64,000 nucleotides of DNA from Companilactobacillus insicii (GTDB taxonomy: Bacteria; Bacillota; Bacilli; Lactobacillales; Lactobacillaceae). Each line of letters starts with the position of its first letter. Within the stretch, counting starts at the first letter, position 1. Where the stretch lies: assembly GCF_003946015.1 (NCBI RefSeq), contig NZ_RHNU01000004.1, positions 1-64,000 of the forward strand. The letters run 5' to 3'. The notes under the pieces were generated by a model. The model did not search any database. It worked only from the letters and a program-made list of their open reading frames with translations, and was not told where the DNA came from. Shown here piece by piece: positions 49,706-58,479 of the stretch. The translations under genes were made by a program, and so were the position numbers.

Positions 49706-50593
49706 TTACTCTCCTGTCATTTTCTTATAAACTAAGTTACCAATGTATCTTGATAGTAAATTGAATAACAATACTGCAATGATCAATACTGCTGAAGCTC
49801 CGGCTGATACTTGCACGGCATCAGGGATCAATCCTTCAGAGTTGACCTTCCAAATATGAACGGCTAATGTCTCAGCAGGACGCATCAGATTTAATGGACT
49901 GGTGATGCTGAAGACATTAAAGTTTGTAAAATCAAGTGGTGGTGCACTTTGACCTGCGGTATAGATAAGCGCAGCGGCCTCACCAAAGACCCTACCAGCT
50001 CCGATGATCATACCGGTAATAATACCTGGTAAACCATCTGGAATAATAACGTGAATAACAGTTTCCCATTTTGACAAACCAAGTGCCAAACCAGCCTCAC
50101 GTTGTGATTGCGAAACCGATCTTAATGAATCTTCAACATTTCGAGTTAAAATTGGCAAGTTGAAAACTGTTAAAGTTAAGGCACCAGACAAAATTGAAAA
50201 ACCAAACTTAAAACTAATTACAAAAATCAAAAAGCCAAATAGTCCTACAACGATTGATGGTAAGGAACTTAAAACTTCAATTGATACTCTGATAATTTCA
50301 ACCAATTTGTTTTTGCCAGCATACTCGGATAAGAAAATACCCGCCGAAATAGCAATAGGAATGGAGATTAACATCGATAAAATCAATAAGAAAAACGAAT
50401 TGAACAGCTGAATGCCTACACCACTACCTGCCTGAAATGCCTTTGATCCTGAGGTTAGAAAATGCCAGTTAACATAACGTAATCCACTACCTAGTATATA
50501 TAGCAAAAGTCCAGCAAGTATAAGCACAATGATTCCTGACATAGCGTAAATAACGCCAGTAGCAATTTTATCTTTTACTTTTTCATTGAACAT
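49706..50593 (-). CDS. pstA: Phosphate ABC transporter permease PstA
   Basis: The 295-residue permease has about six membrane helices. The cytoplasmic EAA loop (QREAGLALGLSKWETVIHVI) contacts PstB. A typical binding-protein-dependent permease layout is visible (GIFLSEYAGKNKLVEIIRVS, EVLSSLPSIVVGLFG). It starts at the stop of pstC (TAATG, one-base overlap). Confidence 0.95.
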   Translation of the reverse strand: MFNEKVKDKIATGVIYAMSGIIVLILAGLLLYILGSGLRYVNWHFLTSGSKAFQAGSGVGIQLFNSFFLLILSMLISIPIAISAGIFLSEYAGKNKLVEIIRVSIEVLSSLPSIVVGLFGFLIFVISFKFGFSILSGALTLTVFNLPILTRNVEDSLRSVSQSQREAGLALGLSKWETVIHVIIPDGLPGIITGMIIGAGRVFGEAAALIYTAGQSAPPLDFTNFNVFSITSPLNLMRPAETLAVHIWKVNSEGLIPDAVQVSAGASAVLIIAVLLFNLLSRYIGNLVYKKMTGE

Positions 50594-51513
50594 TACATCT
50601 TACCTCTCTTTGCGATTATTCTAATTACGAAGTTGAATAGCAATGACATAAGAAGCAACAGTAATGCTAATGACCATAATGCATTATTAGGTGTAGATCC
50701 CATAATTGTATTACCCATATTCATTGTTAAAACACTAGTTAATGTAGATGATGGAGATACTAGATTATTTGGCAACAGCATTGCATTACCAATAACCATC
50801 TGAACAGCAAGTGCTTCACCAAAAGCACGTGACATACCAAAAACTACGGCAGTCAAGATACCAGGTGTTGCCGCACGCAAAATAACTTTGTGAATTGTTT
50901 GCCAACGTGTAGCACCCAATGCAAGAGAAGCCTCACGATAATATCGTGGAACTGCTCTCAGAGCATCCACTGACATTGAAGTAATAGTTGGTAATATCAT
51001 AACGAATAAAACGAATGATCCTGCTAAAATACCAAAACCACTACCTCCAGCAATCTTTCGAACAAATGGTACAACAATAGTTAAACCAATAAATCCATAA
51101 ACAACTGATGGAATACCAACTAGTAATTCAATTACTGGTTGCAATACCTTGCGTCCCCATTTAGGTGAAATCTCTGTCATAAATAACGCTGCGGCTATTG
51201 CAAATGGAGTTCCTATCAAGGCAGCGATTAATGTAACGGCAAATGATCCGATGATCATTGGCGCTGCCCCAACAATTGGGTGTCCCGCACTATCTAGTTT
51301 ATTTGGAGACCAAACTGAATGTGTTAAAAAGTTAATTGGGTTTACACCATCTTTAACAAAGATAATCAAGCCTCTGGAAGCAACGAATCCAATAATAGTC
51401 ACAACTAAAATTACGATAATTGCCGTAAAACTGAACGAAATTATTTTCCCTCTAGTTTCACGTTTAGCTGAAACCGACTTTTTGGTTAAACTCTCTCTAA
51501 TTGGATCTTTCAT
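50593..51513 (-). CDS. pstC: Phosphate ABC transporter permease PstC
   Basis: The 306-residue permease has six membrane helices. The EAA loop (YREASLALGATRWQTIHKVI), the ALFMTEISPKWGRKVLQP segment and GIPSVVYGFIGL are typical of PstC. It starts two bases after the pstS stop and overlaps pstA by one base. The N-terminal cytoplasmic stretch is basic. Confidence 0.95.
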   Translation of the reverse strand: MKDPIRESLTKKSVSAKRETRGKIISFSFTAIIVILVVTIIGFVASRGLIIFVKDGVNPINFLTHSVWSPNKLDSAGHPIVGAAPMIIGSFAVTLIAALIGTPFAIAAALFMTEISPKWGRKVLQPVIELLVGIPSVVYGFIGLTIVVPFVRKIAGGSGFGILAGSFVLFVMILPTITSMSVDALRAVPRYYREASLALGATRWQTIHKVILRAATPGILTAVVFGMSRAFGEALAVQMVIGNAMLLPNNLVSPSSTLTSVLTMNMGNTIMGSTPNNALWSLALLLLLMSLLFNFVIRIIAKRGKM

Positions 51514-51514
51514 A

Positions 51515-52390
51515 TTACTTTGCCCCCTTTGAAACAGGTGTCACATTACCCTTGTAGTCCTTTTGATATTGCATATTATTTATTGGTACATATTGCAGTT
51601 TTTTAACAACTTGAGTCTGGATTTTATCAGTCATGATATAATCTAAGAATTTTTTAGTCATACCAGTAGCTTCACCCTTTGTATATAGATGCTCATATGA
51701 CCATATTTTCCAAGTGTTATTTTCAATATTCTTAATTGTCGGTTCAACACCGTTAACCTTCAATGTCTTAACGGTGTCATTTAAATAAGGCATTGCCAAA
51801 TAGCTAATTGCACCATTTGTATTGTAAACAATCTGACGAACCATACCACTGGAATCTTGTTCTTGTGAACTAGCGAACTGTGAACCGCCCATAACATCAT
51901 CTTCAAATGCTGATCTAGTACCACTTCCATCCGCACGATTGATGATTGTTATTTTTAAATCTTGTCCACCAACTTGTCTCCAATTAGTTACTTGACCTGA
52001 AAAGATTTGTCGTAATTGTTTAATTGTTAAAGAATCTACTTTGACATCCTTGTTAACGATTGGCACCATTCCAACAGCAGCAATACGATGATCGACCAAC
52101 TTACTTGCATCAATATTATCTTTTTGCTCAGCATAAAGATCAGAGTTACCGATATTTACAGCACCCTGTTGTATTTGGCTTAAGCCTGTACCTGTTCCTC
52201 CACCCTGGACATTTACGTATTCGTTAGGATTATCCTTTGAGAATTCTTCACCTGCAAGTTCAACTAACGGTTGGGCTGCAGATGATCCAACAGCCGTAAT
52301 CGTCTTCTGATCACCACTACCTGAGCAACCAGACAATACTAAAATTGCAGTAAGCATTATAGCAAATAATGCAACAAGTCTTTTTTTCAA
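51515..52390 (-). CDS. pstS: Phosphate ABC transporter substrate-binding lipoprotein PstS
   Basis: PstS binds phosphate outside the membrane for the Pst transporter. It has a lipoprotein signal peptide with lipobox LSGC, the phosphate-binding TAVGSSAAQPL and GGGTGTGLSQI loops, and INRADGSGTRSAFE. The best start is TTG at 52390 (MKKRLVALFAIM), with GAGGTG six bases before. A GTG at 52399 with AAGGG upstream is a second choice; the open frame to 52474 is not supported. It is the first gene of pstSCAB1B2-phoU, with an inverted repeat 30-45 bases upstream. Confidence 0.94.
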   Translation of the reverse strand: MKKRLVALFAIMLTAILVLSGCSGSGDQKTITAVGSSAAQPLVELAGEEFSKDNPNEYVNVQGGGTGTGLSQIQQGAVNIGNSDLYAEQKDNIDASKLVDHRIAAVGMVPIVNKDVKVDSLTIKQLRQIFSGQVTNWRQVGGQDLKITIINRADGSGTRSAFEDDVMGGSQFASSQEQDSSGMVRQIVYNTNGAISYLAMPYLNDTVKTLKVNGVEPTIKNIENNTWKIWSYEHLYTKGEATGMTKKFLDYIMTDKIQTQVVKKLQYVPINNMQYQKDYKGNVTPVSKGAK

Positions 52391-52417
52391 TATCCTCACC
52401 TCTATCCCTTCAATAGT

Positions 52418-52435
52418 AATATACGAATGTATATT
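52418..52435. promoter_or_regulatory. Inverted repeat upstream of pstS
   Basis: AATATAC-GAAT-GTATATT is a perfect 7-bp dyad in the pstS promoter region. It does not match the TTAACA direct repeats of Bacillus PhoP boxes, so the binding protein is unknown. Confidence 0.35.
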
Positions 52436-52473
52436 TTTTGTATAAAAACACCTTAAAAAAACAAAAAAAATCA

Positions 52474-52504
52474 TAAAAAATAGCCATCGATTTAATCGAC
52501 AGCT
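52474..52504 (-). terminator. Terminator of the GH73 gene upstream of pstS
   Basis: On the minus strand AGCTGTCGAT/ATCGATGGCT pairs over 10 positions with two G-T pairs and a TAA loop. Six T follow. Confidence 0.8.
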
Positions 52505-52536
52505 GATTTAAAATTTTATAAATTATTTTATTATTT

Positions 52537-53514
52537 TTATTGAACTGAAATGTCGTTAGCGCTGACCCATTCAGTTGTGGCAACATGATACCAAACAGTA
52601 CCGTTAGCATCTGTCTTAGTTCTGTTGTAGTACCAGTCAGTATTTGTTCTCAATGCACGATTTGTAACAAGTTTACCTTCATTGTTATAAATTCTTGTGT
52701 ATGGTGACTTCATTGCGCGAACTGTTCCACTATTAGTATCACTATCAGAACCACTGTTTGTTTCAGGAGTTCCATCATATTGAGTTAAGTTGTATGTAGC
52801 AATCAAACTATTCAATGATGATGCATAATTAGGAGCAGTTGCATATCTTCCTTGTAACCAGGCAGTAGCATCTCTATATGATGATGTATTTTCTTTCCAT
52901 GTACCCTTGTAGTAACCTGAGTCCCATGAAACGCCGTTACGTAATTTATTACCATTATCTAAGAATGATTCATAGTAACTAGGATATTGTCTGAAGTTAG
53001 CATAAATAGTATACCAACCTTGTGACGCACTCCATTCTGATGTTGGCATAGAAACATAAGCACCGTTATAGTCACCCTTAATACCAAATAAGTTGTGGCC
53101 TTGAGTTGCTAGAGTTGATGTACCCCAAGCACTTTCAAGGATTGCTTGAGCCAACATAACAGAAGTATAAACGTTATACTTTGCAGCAGCTTGTTGAGCC
53201 ATTGGAACGGCTTCAGCTAAGAAAGCTTGTTGTTGAGCCCATGTAACACCACTACTTGTAGCTTGAACAATAGCCTTAGTAGATGGTTGTGTTTGAAGAG
53301 CAGCAGTATGTGCAACGGTTGTATCAGCCTCTGCAACATCTGATCCGGCAATTACTTTTGTATCTTTATTATTATCTTGAGTTGTATTACTTACTTGTTC
53401 TGAAGATTCTGGAACACTTGTAGTGTCCGTGGCAGCGGAAGCAACCGTTGGTGCAGCAACGGCAGCTAGTGTGTTGAGAACGGCAACGCTTGTTAACAGC
53501 ACTTTTTTATTCAT
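52537..53514 (-). CDS. Secreted GH73 N-acetylglucosaminidase with C-terminal SLAP-like domain
   Basis: The 325-residue protein has a signal peptide (1-27, ending ASA-A) and a Thr/Ser/Gln-rich linker. The GH73 (FlgJ/LytG-like) domain (about 88-245) has the catalytic Glu127 in AILESAWGTS and NLFGIKGDYNG. The C-terminal SLAP-type wall-binding domain (about 265-325) contains NRALRTNTDWY and VATTEWVSANDI. It cuts the glycan chains of peptidoglycan. It is a close paralogue of the gene at 53752-54756 and shares its leader sequence. The ATG has a GGGGGAT site. A monocistronic unit. Confidence 0.92.
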   Translation of the reverse strand: MNKKVLLTSVAVLNTLAAVAAPTVASAATDTTSVPESSEQVSNTTQDNNKDTKVIAGSDVAEADTTVAHTAALQTQPSTKAIVQATSSGVTWAQQQAFLAEAVPMAQQAAAKYNVYTSVMLAQAILESAWGTSTLATQGHNLFGIKGDYNGAYVSMPTSEWSASQGWYTIYANFRQYPSYYESFLDNGNKLRNGVSWDSGYYKGTWKENTSSYRDATAWLQGRYATAPNYASSLNSLIATYNLTQYDGTPETNSGSDSDTNSGTVRAMKSPYTRIYNNEGKLVTNRALRTNTDWYYNRTKTDANGTVWYHVATTEWVSANDISVQ

Positions 53515-53693
53515 TGAAGGTATCCCCCTATATAATATCTACGTATTAGATTACTATCTTGAAAACCGATTTTCAACGAATCCTCCGTTCTGTAACAGAA
53601 ACTAAATATTGTGTAATATTTTTGCAACATTGTGAGTAAATGGGTACATCTTTTAAGAATTTATTAAGGTTTTATTGCCTTTATCTTAAAATG

Positions 53694-53731
53694 GCAAAAA
53701 AAAACACTTTCATTTTCAGAAAGTGTTTTTT
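53694..53731 (-). terminator. Terminator of the second GH73 gene
   Basis: Stem AAAACACTTTC/GAAAGTGTTTT is flanked by A- and T-runs, with a 7-base loop. Confidence 0.85.
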
Positions 53732-53751
53732 GAAATCATTTCAAAATAATA

Positions 53752-54756
53752 TTATTTTTGGACTACATCATTAGAACTGACCCATTCATTGGTAGCAACG
53801 TGGTACCAAACTGAACCGTCAGCATGTGTAGACTTCTTATTAAAGTACCAATCAGTATTAGTCATAAGTGCACGGTTACCAACAAGCTTGCCATTATTGT
53901 CATTGATTCTAGCATATGGACTTGTCTTAACAGTAACAGTACCTGTAGTTGAGTCATCATTAGAGCTACTATTTGTTTCAGCAGCAGTGGAATTATCAGT
54001 TACATTATTTACGGCTGATTGTCCGTTGTCATATTGTGTTAAATTATAAATTTGAATCATATTATTCAAAATTGAAGCATATGTTGGTTCAGTAGCATAT
54101 CTACCTTGCAACCAAGCAGTAGCATCTTTATATGATGATGTATTCTCTTTCCATGCGCCACTATAAAACTTAGCATCCCATGAAACACCGTTACGAATCT
54201 TATCTCCGTTATCAGCGAATGATTCATAAAGACTTGGATACTTTCTAAAATATGCATCGATATAGTAGTAACCTGTGTCAGCACTCCATTCAGAAGTAGG
54301 AAGGTCGATGGAAGATCCGTTATAATCACCCTTCATTCCAAATAAATTATTACCCATGGTTGCTAAATCAGATGTTCCCCATGCGCTTTCGATAATTGCT
54401 TGGGCAAGCATTACTGAAGCATAAACATTATACTTTGCAGCTGCTTGTTGAGCCATAGGGACGGCTTGAGCTAAAAACGCTTGTTGTTGAGCTGGTGATA
54501 CATAATTATTAGATGATTCAACAATAGTTTGTTGAAGTGGATTTGTAGTTCCTGCTTGAACTACTGCAGAATGCGCAATTGTAGGATCTGCCTTTTTTAC
54601 CTCTGGACCAGCAATTACATTAGTATCATTTGTTTTATCAGCTGATTGCTGAGTTGATTGTTGATTCATATTTGCAGCTGAAACAACGGTTGGTGTAGCA
54701 ACAGCCGCGACAGTATTCAAAACTGCAACACTCGTTAACAGCACTTTTTTATTCAT
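53752..54756 (-). CDS. Secreted GH73 N-acetylglucosaminidase with SLAP-like domain, paralogue
   Basis: The 334-residue protein has an almost identical signal peptide to its neighbour (MNKKVLLTSVAVLNT) and a Gln/Asn/Thr linker. The GH73 domain has the catalytic Glu123 (IIESAWGTS), NLFGMKGDYNG and WLQGRYATEPTYASILN. The C-terminal SLAP-like domain has NRALMTNTDWYF and VATNEWVSSNDVV. High similarity and the same spacing of a conserved GATTACTAT leader element (35 bases before ATG in both) show a tandem duplication. It has its own terminator, so the two genes are separate transcripts. Confidence 0.92.
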   Translation of the reverse strand: MNKKVLLTSVAVLNTVAAVATPTVVSAANMNQQSTQQSADKTNDTNVIAGPEVKKADPTIAHSAVVQAGTTNPLQQTIVESSNNYVSPAQQQAFLAQAVPMAQQAAAKYNVYASVMLAQAIIESAWGTSDLATMGNNLFGMKGDYNGSSIDLPTSEWSADTGYYYIDAYFRKYPSLYESFADNGDKIRNGVSWDAKFYSGAWKENTSSYKDATAWLQGRYATEPTYASILNNMIQIYNLTQYDNGQSAVNNVTDNSTAAETNSSSNDDSTTGTVTVKTSPYARINDNNGKLVGNRALMTNTDWYFNKKSTHADGSVWYHVATNEWVSSNDVVQK

Positions 54757-54857
54757 ATATATCCCCCTAAATAACGTTATCTATTTCACAGATTACTATT
54801 CGGAAAATATACATTCAATGAATTATAAATTTCATAAATAAAAATTAAACATTTCCA

Positions 54858-54891
54858 AGCAAAAAAGACGTTTAACGAGATAAACGTCTTT
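54858..54891 (-). terminator. Terminator of the second lectin-WxL gene
   Basis: Stem AAAGACGTTTA/TAAACGTCTTT with a 6-base loop is flanked by A- and T-runs. Confidence 0.85.
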
Positions 54892-54900
54892 TTATAATAG

Positions 54901-57216
54901 CTAGTTGCTTTCCGGAGCATCAGTCAATGTCCACGTAATTACTCCAGTGTAATTATTGCTTGTTTTACTACCATTATCTGCTTGTAATAGAATTCCATTT
55001 TCATCATTTTTCCAGTAGTCCTTAGTTATATCCACTGTTCCCGTTTGGGGTTCAATCGATTGACCAATTCTTACATTCTGATCTTGCATAGACTGAACGG
55101 AGTTACCATCCTTATAAATAATTGAACCAGGGAAATTATCTCCATTTGTACCAGTTAATTTGCTTGCAGAAGCAGTCAACTCCCACGGTGAATTTTCAGT
55201 ATTCACTTTTACATTCCAATCACCGCTACGTTTAACAGTACCAATATAAGCGCTATTTATTGCGCCAAATGAATACTTAGAATCAGTAACCAAATTTGCA
55301 TACTTATCACTGACATTAATGGTAAATATCAGCTTATCAGAAGTCATTCCATAAGAATCCTTGGCATAAATCGTCACTGTATTCTTACCCTCATTCAAAG
55401 ACTCTCCGGATAATACTTCACCAAATGTTATCTTTTTACCAGTACTATCAGGGGCAAAATTTACTGGTTTCTGGTCAGTACCATTGATATTAACGTAAAC
55501 GTCAGCTCCGTAATCGTCAAAGTCTGTTGAATCATCATATGATAAACTGCCTTCGATCGTAGCATCAGCCGTTTTCATAATATTAATTGTGCTAGGTGTT
55601 GGTGAAGAAATATTCAGCTTTCTATTCAACTTGGGATTTCTAATAATAAAATCTTGAGTAGTAACATCCCCTGCATAGGTATCTCCTCTAAACGTTGCAT
55701 GTGTTCCGGACACAGGTGTTTCTTGAGGTACTGACGATATCGCATTAGCATAAATATCTACTGTGGCACTCTTATTGTCAGGACCAAGAGCCTTACTCAA
55801 AACATGTTTAACACTGCCGTCACTAATCTCGCTAGCTGAAATAGATTCAGTGGTTCCATCAGCGTAATTTATCGTTCCACCAGTGAAGCTTAAATTCTTA
55901 GGCATATCCATAACGCCATAAATTTTATCCCAATTTTCCTTACCAGAATTATATTTCAAATCAAACCTAAGATCCATTTCATCCCCAGCATTAACGTATT
56001 TGTTATCACTATCCAAAGTACGATTCTGTGTTTTATCTATTGTCTGGGTAGTGATATCTGCATCAACAAAGGAAGTAATCGATTCTAGACTAACAATCGT
56101 TTTACCCTTATCACCATAACCTACTAATCCCCAACGAACTTTAGTCTGACCGCTAGCTAAATTAAAAGTATTTTGAAGATTAATAGTCTTAGTTTCAGTA
56201 GATTCAATCGGATTTGTTAATGTCTCGGTTCCAGTATTCTTATTCTTAGAACCATCTTCCAACTTATCATTAAACTTATAAGTTATATCAGCTGTCTTAC
56301 CATCTTTATTTGGATTGTAGATTATGGTCAAGTGATGCCAATAATAGCCTGGACCTTCACCACCGTACACATGATAGTCAGGATCAGAATGATTAAGTTT
56401 GTATGCATTCATACCAAGAGCCGTATAACTTTTTGCTTGTCCAGGAAAACCAGTGGAAATATGCATCTTATCAGAATCAAGCCCCATATCAAAAGAATGA
56501 TTTGCACCACCGCTATTATCAACAGTGTTATCAATCTCTAAAGCCCAACTATTTTGAATAGCCTCTGAGCCATGACTGAATAAACCAAGATCATTTGCCC
56601 AAACCCCCATTGTTTCCGGTGCGGCAAGAGAATATCCACCATCAAAGTTATCTATAGTAGAAAGCGCCTGAATACCTTGACGATCCTTAGTCTTATCATT
56701 TTGAATGACAAATGCAAAACCACCATCTATATCCTTATCAGTTGTTGCTATCCACATAGAGTATGTTTGATTACTAGTCAAGTCAAGCATACTAGAGTTG
56801 TTACTCCAAGCAACACCCTGAAAAGTTGTACTTGGGCTTGAACTACCAAAACTAATATTACCAGGTTGAACTCCACTCTGAGTAATAAACCCATTAAATG
56901 ACGGAATCGCTGAATTAGCATTACCAGTAATCAATGGTAATCTAGTAGCGTCCTGAGGTACAGTGCCATTATCATCATTCAGGTCTTTATTTCTTAAAGC
57001 AAAAATGCCCTTAGTCCACCTCAAAATCGGTCCACCGTAATCACCAGGGGCTCGAATTGGTGCTTCATCAACTTGATTATAATCCATACCCGCAGGCATC
57101 TCTGACATCAGACTGGCCTTATCAATCTGAGTATCAAAAGCAAATAAAATCGACAAAAATACAACTTGAATTAGGATAATTATTGTATATCTGATTAATT
57201 TTACCTTACTAGTCAT
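54901..57216 (-). CDS. L-type lectin-like WxL-domain surface protein (second copy)
   Basis: The 771-residue secreted protein has an N-terminal hydrophobic signal (10-27). A lectin-like domain (about 75-385) contains MLDLTSNQTYSMWI, GGFAFVIQND, ETMGVWANDLG, SWALEID and QTKVRWGLVGYGDKG. Beta modules and a C-terminal WxL domain follow (GDWNVKVN, SPWELTAS, GVITWTLTDAP). The layout is the same as that of the gene at 1213-3441, which shares block order but is clearly diverged. It would bind glycans and be held on peptidoglycan by the WxL domain. The ATG has GGGGAGGG upstream. It lies among wall hydrolase genes between phoR and pstS. Confidence 0.85.
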   Translation of the reverse strand: MTSKVKLIRYTIIILIQVVFLSILFAFDTQIDKASLMSEMPAGMDYNQVDEAPIRAPGDYGGPILRWTKGIFALRNKDLNDDNGTVPQDATRLPLITGNANSAIPSFNGFITQSGVQPGNISFGSSSPSTTFQGVAWSNNSSMLDLTSNQTYSMWIATTDKDIDGGFAFVIQNDKTKDRQGIQALSTIDNFDGGYSLAAPETMGVWANDLGLFSHGSEAIQNSWALEIDNTVDNSGGANHSFDMGLDSDKMHISTGFPGQAKSYTALGMNAYKLNHSDPDYHVYGGEGPGYYWHHLTIIYNPNKDGKTADITYKFNDKLEDGSKNKNTGTETLTNPIESTETKTINLQNTFNLASGQTKVRWGLVGYGDKGKTIVSLESITSFVDADITTQTIDKTQNRTLDSDNKYVNAGDEMDLRFDLKYNSGKENWDKIYGVMDMPKNLSFTGGTINYADGTTESISASEISDGSVKHVLSKALGPDNKSATVDIYANAISSVPQETPVSGTHATFRGDTYAGDVTTQDFIIRNPKLNRKLNISSPTPSTINIMKTADATIEGSLSYDDSTDFDDYGADVYVNINGTDQKPVNFAPDSTGKKITFGEVLSGESLNEGKNTVTIYAKDSYGMTSDKLIFTINVSDKYANLVTDSKYSFGAINSAYIGTVKRSGDWNVKVNTENSPWELTASASKLTGTNGDNFPGSIIYKDGNSVQSMQDQNVRIGQSIEPQTGTVDITKDYWKNDENGILLQADNGSKTSNNYTGVITWTLTDAPESN

Positions 57217-57393
57217 ATTTTTCCCTCCCCTAGCATGGCTATTAATAAACAGTCATTAAATCTTATCAAACATACTATAACATGATATTTATATTTTGAT
57301 ATTAGGCATTTAGGAAATTATCTAAAAAATTTTAATATTCTACTATTTTAATCATTTTATTTAAAAAATATAGTTTTAAAAGCTGATATACAA

Positions 57394-57430
57394 GCAAAAA
57401 AGAGAGCATCCATAAAAAGGATGCTCTCTT
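57394..57430 (-). terminator. Terminator of the amidase gene
   Basis: Perfect 12-bp stem AAGAGAGCATCC/GGATGCTCTCTT with a 7-base loop is followed by a T-run on the minus strand. Confidence 0.9.
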
Positions 57431-57446
57431 TTCAAAATATTTTTAA

Positions 57447-58343
57447 CTAAATAACGTATGTAGTATCAACCCATTCATTAGTAGCAACACGACGATATTT
57501 AACACCATTTGATTCGGTGGTCTTATCAGTTTGCCAATCTGTATTATTCATCAAAGCACGATTTGTAACACGAGCAAATGTACCATCAGATCTCAATGCC
57601 ATAATTGGAACGTAGTCACCATTTGGATTGTTTACACGAAGGACATTTGTATTTGATCCAGTATTACCATTACCACCATATACATTGCCATAACTCTTCA
57701 AGTTATTATAATAATATGAGATCATAGCATTCATTTCATCCATACTATAACCTTGAGCAGCAAAGTATGTATCTGGATCAACGTGTGTTGTCTCATGATA
57801 CATCAAACTTACCTGATGGTGAGATAGAACTGTTTGACCAGGAATATCTGGTAAGCCATATTGAATTAATTTAGATGCCACATAAAATGCATCATTTGCA
57901 ATCGAATGTGCGAAGGCGTCATATCCATTTACACGACAAAGCTCAATCTGGATATATTTATTATTAGCAGTTGGGCCGGCACCCCAAACACCATAATCAG
58001 CACTATGAATATTAATTGTTTCTTTATCATCTGTAAAAGCATGTACATAGGTTTGCTGTGTCTTCCAGTTATTATTAAAGCTCGTAACAAACTGCTCAGC
58101 ATTAACACCAGGAGTAGCTGTTTCATGAACAACGACACCTTCTGGTTTGCCGACACCATTTTCATAACCAAACCACTCATTAAAAGTACCTTCACGATAT
58201 TGGATCGTAGCTGGTTGAATCTTATTCGAAATTATATAATCATTTACCCCAGCTTTAGCTTCAGTATTGTTTGCTCCAATGAACAACATTCCAAAGAAGA
58301 CGGATAAAATACTGAAAAGCCAAATCTTTTTCCCCTTAGACAT
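57447..58343 (-). CDS. Secreted N-acetylmuramoyl-L-alanine amidase (Amidase_2) with SLAP-like domain
   Basis: The 298-residue protein has a signal peptide (1-31). An amidase_2/PGRP domain (about 50-205) has a Zn-ligand His73 in VVHETATPG, YIQIELCRVNG, LSHHQVSLMYHETTHVDPD with further ligands, and TYF. The C-terminal SLAP-like domain (about 240-298) has NRALMNNTDWQ and VATNEWVDTTYVI, matching the domain of the two GH73 enzymes. It cleaves the bond between the sugar and the peptide of peptidoglycan. It lies next to phoR and ends in its own terminator. The ATG has a GGGAG site. Confidence 0.9.
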   Translation of the reverse strand: MSKGKKIWLFSILSVFFGMLFIGANNTEAKAGVNDYIISNKIQPATIQYREGTFNEWFGYENGVGKPEGVVVHETATPGVNAEQFVTSFNNNWKTQQTYVHAFTDDKETINIHSADYGVWGAGPTANNKYIQIELCRVNGYDAFAHSIANDAFYVASKLIQYGLPDIPGQTVLSHHQVSLMYHETTHVDPDTYFAAQGYSMDEMNAMISYYYNNLKSYGNVYGGNGNTGSNTNVLRVNNPNGDYVPIMALRSDGTFARVTNRALMNNTDWQTDKTTESNGVKYRRVATNEWVDTTYVI

Positions 58344-58432
58344 ACAATTCTCCCTTTTTTCAAAAATTTCTACCTAACAACTATAACTTAGATTTGTATT
58401 TCTGCGAACCCTTTTTGAGGTTACGTTTTGAT

Positions 58433-58469
58433 TACAAAAAAAGCAGAATTCCAAAACGGAATCCTACTT
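58433..58469 (-). terminator. Terminator of phoPR
   Basis: On the minus strand AAGTAGGATTCC pairs with GGAATTCTGCTT over 12 positions with two G-T pairs. Seven T follow. Confidence 0.8.
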
Positions 58470-58479
58470 TATCTTGTAA

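Noticed and set aside
53588-53630. TGTAAC and TGTAAT hexamers resembling a WalR box before the GH73 gene
   Set aside because: The spacing is 15 bases and not the 5 bases of the WalR consensus, so I could not support it.
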